The translations under genes and the position numbers were made by a program. Below the pieces are notes generated by a model. That model did not search any database. It had not been told where the DNA came from and saw only the letters and a program-made list of their open reading frames with translations. Source: Styela clava (lineage: Eukaryota > Chordata > Ascidiacea > Stolidobranchia > Styelidae). Taken from it: DNA of 64,000 nt. The stretch spans positions 496,001-560,000 of the forward strand of contig NC_135262.1 of the NCBI RefSeq assembly GCF_964204865.1, given 5' to 3'. This document shows positions 61,548 to 64,000 of this stretch, in pieces. Numbering within the stretch: the stretch's first letter is position 1; each line of letters begins with the position of its first letter.

Positions 61548-62376
61548 GGTATAACAGTGAACGCAGTGTATTTTTCCCGTATCTTCATCGTGTAGGACGT
61601 AATTATCCGTGTGAACTAAAGCGTACGACCTAAAACACTGTAAATCGCCAAAGCCACGTTGTACTCGGCCACAATACATACCATGGTCACTGATGTTGTA
61701 CCAAGTGCCAGTCATTATTAAAAAACTGCTCAAATTTAACGAATTCCCAAGACCGCACAAATATACAAATCAGATTTAATCTCATTCGGACAGTACAGCA
61801 CATATTTTGTGTCCACAGATTGCCGTAGTAATTTAGAGGAGTAAATAACCTTATTTTAGAAGAGTAAATAAATTTTATCGGAAAGTCGAGTGCTGAGCGA
61901 GTTAAACATTTGAACGAATATGACAAGACATTTTAAATGCTCGTATCGGCCATTGATTGGATATTTTGCGCAACAAAAAAATCGTTATCCGCTGACAAAG
62001 TAGGCTTTTTTAACGAGAGGCGACTATTTTAGAAGCCGAATTCAATAGGAATTTCCGATTTCAAATCCACCCTTCAAAACATCCAGGCCGCGACCCTGTA
62101 TTTGGGGTCTGTCTTAGTGAAACATCGCATGTTGTCGGCTTTAAGCTTAAGGTACTTGTCTTCTTATGGGAATATTTACCTCGTTTTGCGGAAACCTACT
62201 GTGTCTTATTTCAATTTTATTTTTCAAAAAATAACACTAGAGACGTTCACAGAAATTTTAATCTTGAACCAACAACGACCGTGTTCTATGTAAATTTCCA
62301 TTAATTTAACGCATATATGCATAATTTGTGTTTCAAAATATCTTAAATCTAAATAAGTGAAAAAGAAATTCGTGAA

Positions 62377-63152
62377 ATGGCTGAACGAGAGCCCCAACCT
62401 CCTGTTATTCAAGTTCAACTCCCAGCTATCACTGTCCATTATCAGGACGTAACAAAGTTCGCTGGAGACAAAGTTTGGTAAGTATTGATTGACATGGTTT
62501 AATGAAAATATTTCACTTTGATCCAAACAGGACGTAAATCTCAGATGTGGGCCTCTGGCCGCATTATTTGAATCAATAATACAAACATTCCACTCTCACT
62601 TGACCTTTATTCATTCTCATGTATAACAACATCTATAAATTTCTTTATTCCCCGAATTATTTTTGAAGTTAGCTATAGAGGGCATCATTACAAGGAACTC
62701 GCCCCAGGCAGCAGTAAAGTTTGGCACACCCCTGGTTGTAGGAATCGGTTTCGAAAATCTTTCACCCAATTCTTAAACCTGGGATAGCCAACAATGACAT
62801 ATGAATTATTGACTTTATCGGGGTAATTATAGTGAAATCGCTTCAAAAAAGTGTGTAAATGTGTCCAATCAACTATCACCAGATATATGGAACAGACTTT
62901 TATTTTATTTTCAGGTTGAAGACGGATGTTAAGGCTGCAAAGATTCGTCAGGTCGTCGTTCCAACAACAGGTATGCCCTCAACCTAAATATTTTCCCTCT
63001 CTTGTCAGTAGTAATAGGAGTTTGTTGAAAAATATTCAACTCATTATCAGGTCACCCAGAAGCTACTCAGTCTGACACGTCGCAACATGACTCGATCGAA
63101 ACAAATGTTTTCAAAGAATCAGAAGAAGAAAAAGTAGAGAAGTCATCACAAA
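62377..63152 (+). CDS. TPR-protein gene, copy B (first three exons in hand; partial)
   Basis: Exons 62377-62477, 62915-62970, 63051-63152 with the same sizes or phases as copy A (101, 56 and 102 against 114 nt; phases 2,1,1). Residues keep VIQVQLPAITVHYQ, FAGDKV, KTDVKAAKIRQVVVPT and QHDSIETNVF. The Gly after GDKV in copy A is Trp here, and four residues before the third donor are missing. Upstream, a MITE scrap lies at about 62160-62240. The fourth exon expected near 63.4 kb is not seen before a DNA transposon at 63436; it may lie beyond the window, or the copy may be broken. Confidence 0.72.
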
Positions 63153-63435
63153 GTATGTCAACGTTTTGATTATTTACTTGGTTCTTTTGTAAAACAATAG
63201 ACTATCGCATGAAGAATTGGCCTAAGATACTTACGACTTCGACGGTCAAAATGAAACGGTCAATATGCCGTTTGTATACACCAGCGTGAGGTTTAAATAT
63301 GTGAATATAATCAACCCTTTTTGATATGCCATTCGGGCCTACTGTGTGTTAGTGTTTAGAGTAAAAGTTCTACCAAGTACCAAGTAAAAGTTTTTATGTA
63401 TTTTATAGTGAACCACGAAGCCTCTGCCCACAATA

Positions 63436-64000
63436 CAGGGTGTTAAAAAAGTACCGAAAATTTTTTCGTCATTGCATCAAACCATGTTACGTATAGCGAT
63501 TCCAATTAAATTCTTAACATAAAATGCCAATTCAACACGCTCAGTATTAGAATATCGTTTTAAAATTCTCGTTACCATAGATTTCATACGCGTTCGATTC
63601 ACTTTGAAGTCTCCCAGTTGTGCATATCAAAGAAAGGATTGATTGGGTGAGAAATTACCACTCATTTGGAAATATCAGCATCAGCCTCACAGTGATGAGA
63701 ACCCACTTTATGCTTCCACAGTTACGAGACTTATTCGTAAATTCGAGGCAAGTGGGCGTGTTGCTGATAGTGTTCGAACATGCGCAGGACAGGTCCAACG
63801 CCTTAACCACTCGGCTATCACAGCTGACGATTGTGGCGTGCTTCTCCCTCTCTCTCTTGCTTCATATTTCTAGGACGAGAGAGATGAAACACACAAACGA
63901 ATAATTTAATTCATATTTCAAATCAGTTCAATGCGATTTATAAAATAAATGAAACTATTAAAGGTTAAATTTAGTGGAATTTTTTACCTTTCGAAGATTA
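63436..64000 (+). mobile_element. DNA transposon 5' part with a transposase-like helix-turn-helix
   Basis: Begins CAGGGTGTTAAAAAAGTACC, a terminal-repeat-like end. A frame at 63643-63873 and its upstream continuation encode a helix-turn-helix similar in style to mariner/IS630-type transposases: STVTRLIRKFEASGRVADS. An in-frame stop near 63639 and the tRNA-like insert at 63760 show it is broken. The right end is outside the window or lost. Confidence 0.55.
63760..63836 (-). repeat. tRNA-like pseudogene or SINE head
   Basis: The minus strand reads TGATAGCCGAGTGGTTAAGG then CGTTGGAC and ATGTTCGAACA: a Ser/Leu-type D-arm and T-arm without a full anticodon stem. It interrupts the transposase-like frame after VADS. 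Confidence 0.6.

Larger units (their letters stand above)
55319..64000. repeat. Unit B of the tandem segmental duplication (runs off the window)
   Basis: Begins CTCGGGACCGTTTAGGTCCA, matching 39355. Collinear with unit A through the first three TPR exons. Carries its own insertions at 55963-57240, 60043-60711, 61069-61547 and 63436 onward. Confidence 0.8.

Overview
This is a eukaryotic, AT-rich window with spliced genes (GT..AG introns, short exons) and many transposon remnants. An animal is certain. The presence of myosin-X, the intron style and the repeat landscape suggest an invertebrate deuterostome, a tunicate being my best guess; I could not confirm the species.

Region 1 (1 to about 23.3 kb, + strand) is the 3' half of an unconventional myosin-X gene: 27 exons whose phases all join into one 4,017-nt reading frame ending at 21299. 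It encodes two IQ motifs, a charged helix, an acidic linker, the myosin-X split PH arrangement (PH1a-PH2-PH1b-PH3), MyTH4 and FERM. The motor lies upstream of the window. Introns hold a 77-bp tandem array, a ~47-bp minisatellite, tRNA-derived SINEs and small hAT-type elements. Region 2 (24.06-26.03 kb, - strand) is a complete three-exon DAD1 gene (oligosaccharyltransferase subunit), convergent with the myosin gene. Region 3 (27.57-29.69 kb, - strand) is a two-exon gene for an acidic, Ser/Asp-rich, repeat-bearing protein I do not recognise. Region 4 (29.7-39.3 kb) is intergenic and transposon-rich: two 5'-truncated non-LTR retrotransposons on the minus strand, one interrupted by a 132-bp insertion with a 5-bp target duplication, plus an inverted SINE pair.

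Region 5 (39.35 to 64 kb) looks like a tandem duplication with a ~16-kb unit. Unit A (39.35-55.3 kb) carries a complete five-exon TPR-protein gene (46263-50258); unit B (55.3 kb to the window end) carries the first three exons of a paralogue (62377-63152). The start of the two units is nearly identical while the gene parts are clearly more diverged. The conserved patch has two tiny overlapping ORFs, the second a hydrophobic leader ending in NPGP, reminiscent of a 2A-like peptide. Unit B was later hit by a 1.28-kb hAT-type element with a perfect 8-bp target duplication, and unit A retains the empty site. A ~1.2-kb imperfect palindrome and a DNA-transposon fragment with a transposase-like helix-turn-helix at the window end complete the picture.

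The strongest candidates for something undescribed are the duplicated TPR gene family with its conserved N-terminal GDK-containing motif, and the NPGP mini-ORF pair. No intact tRNA, rRNA or CRISPR array was seen. All splice sites were read by eye; a few coordinates may be off by one.
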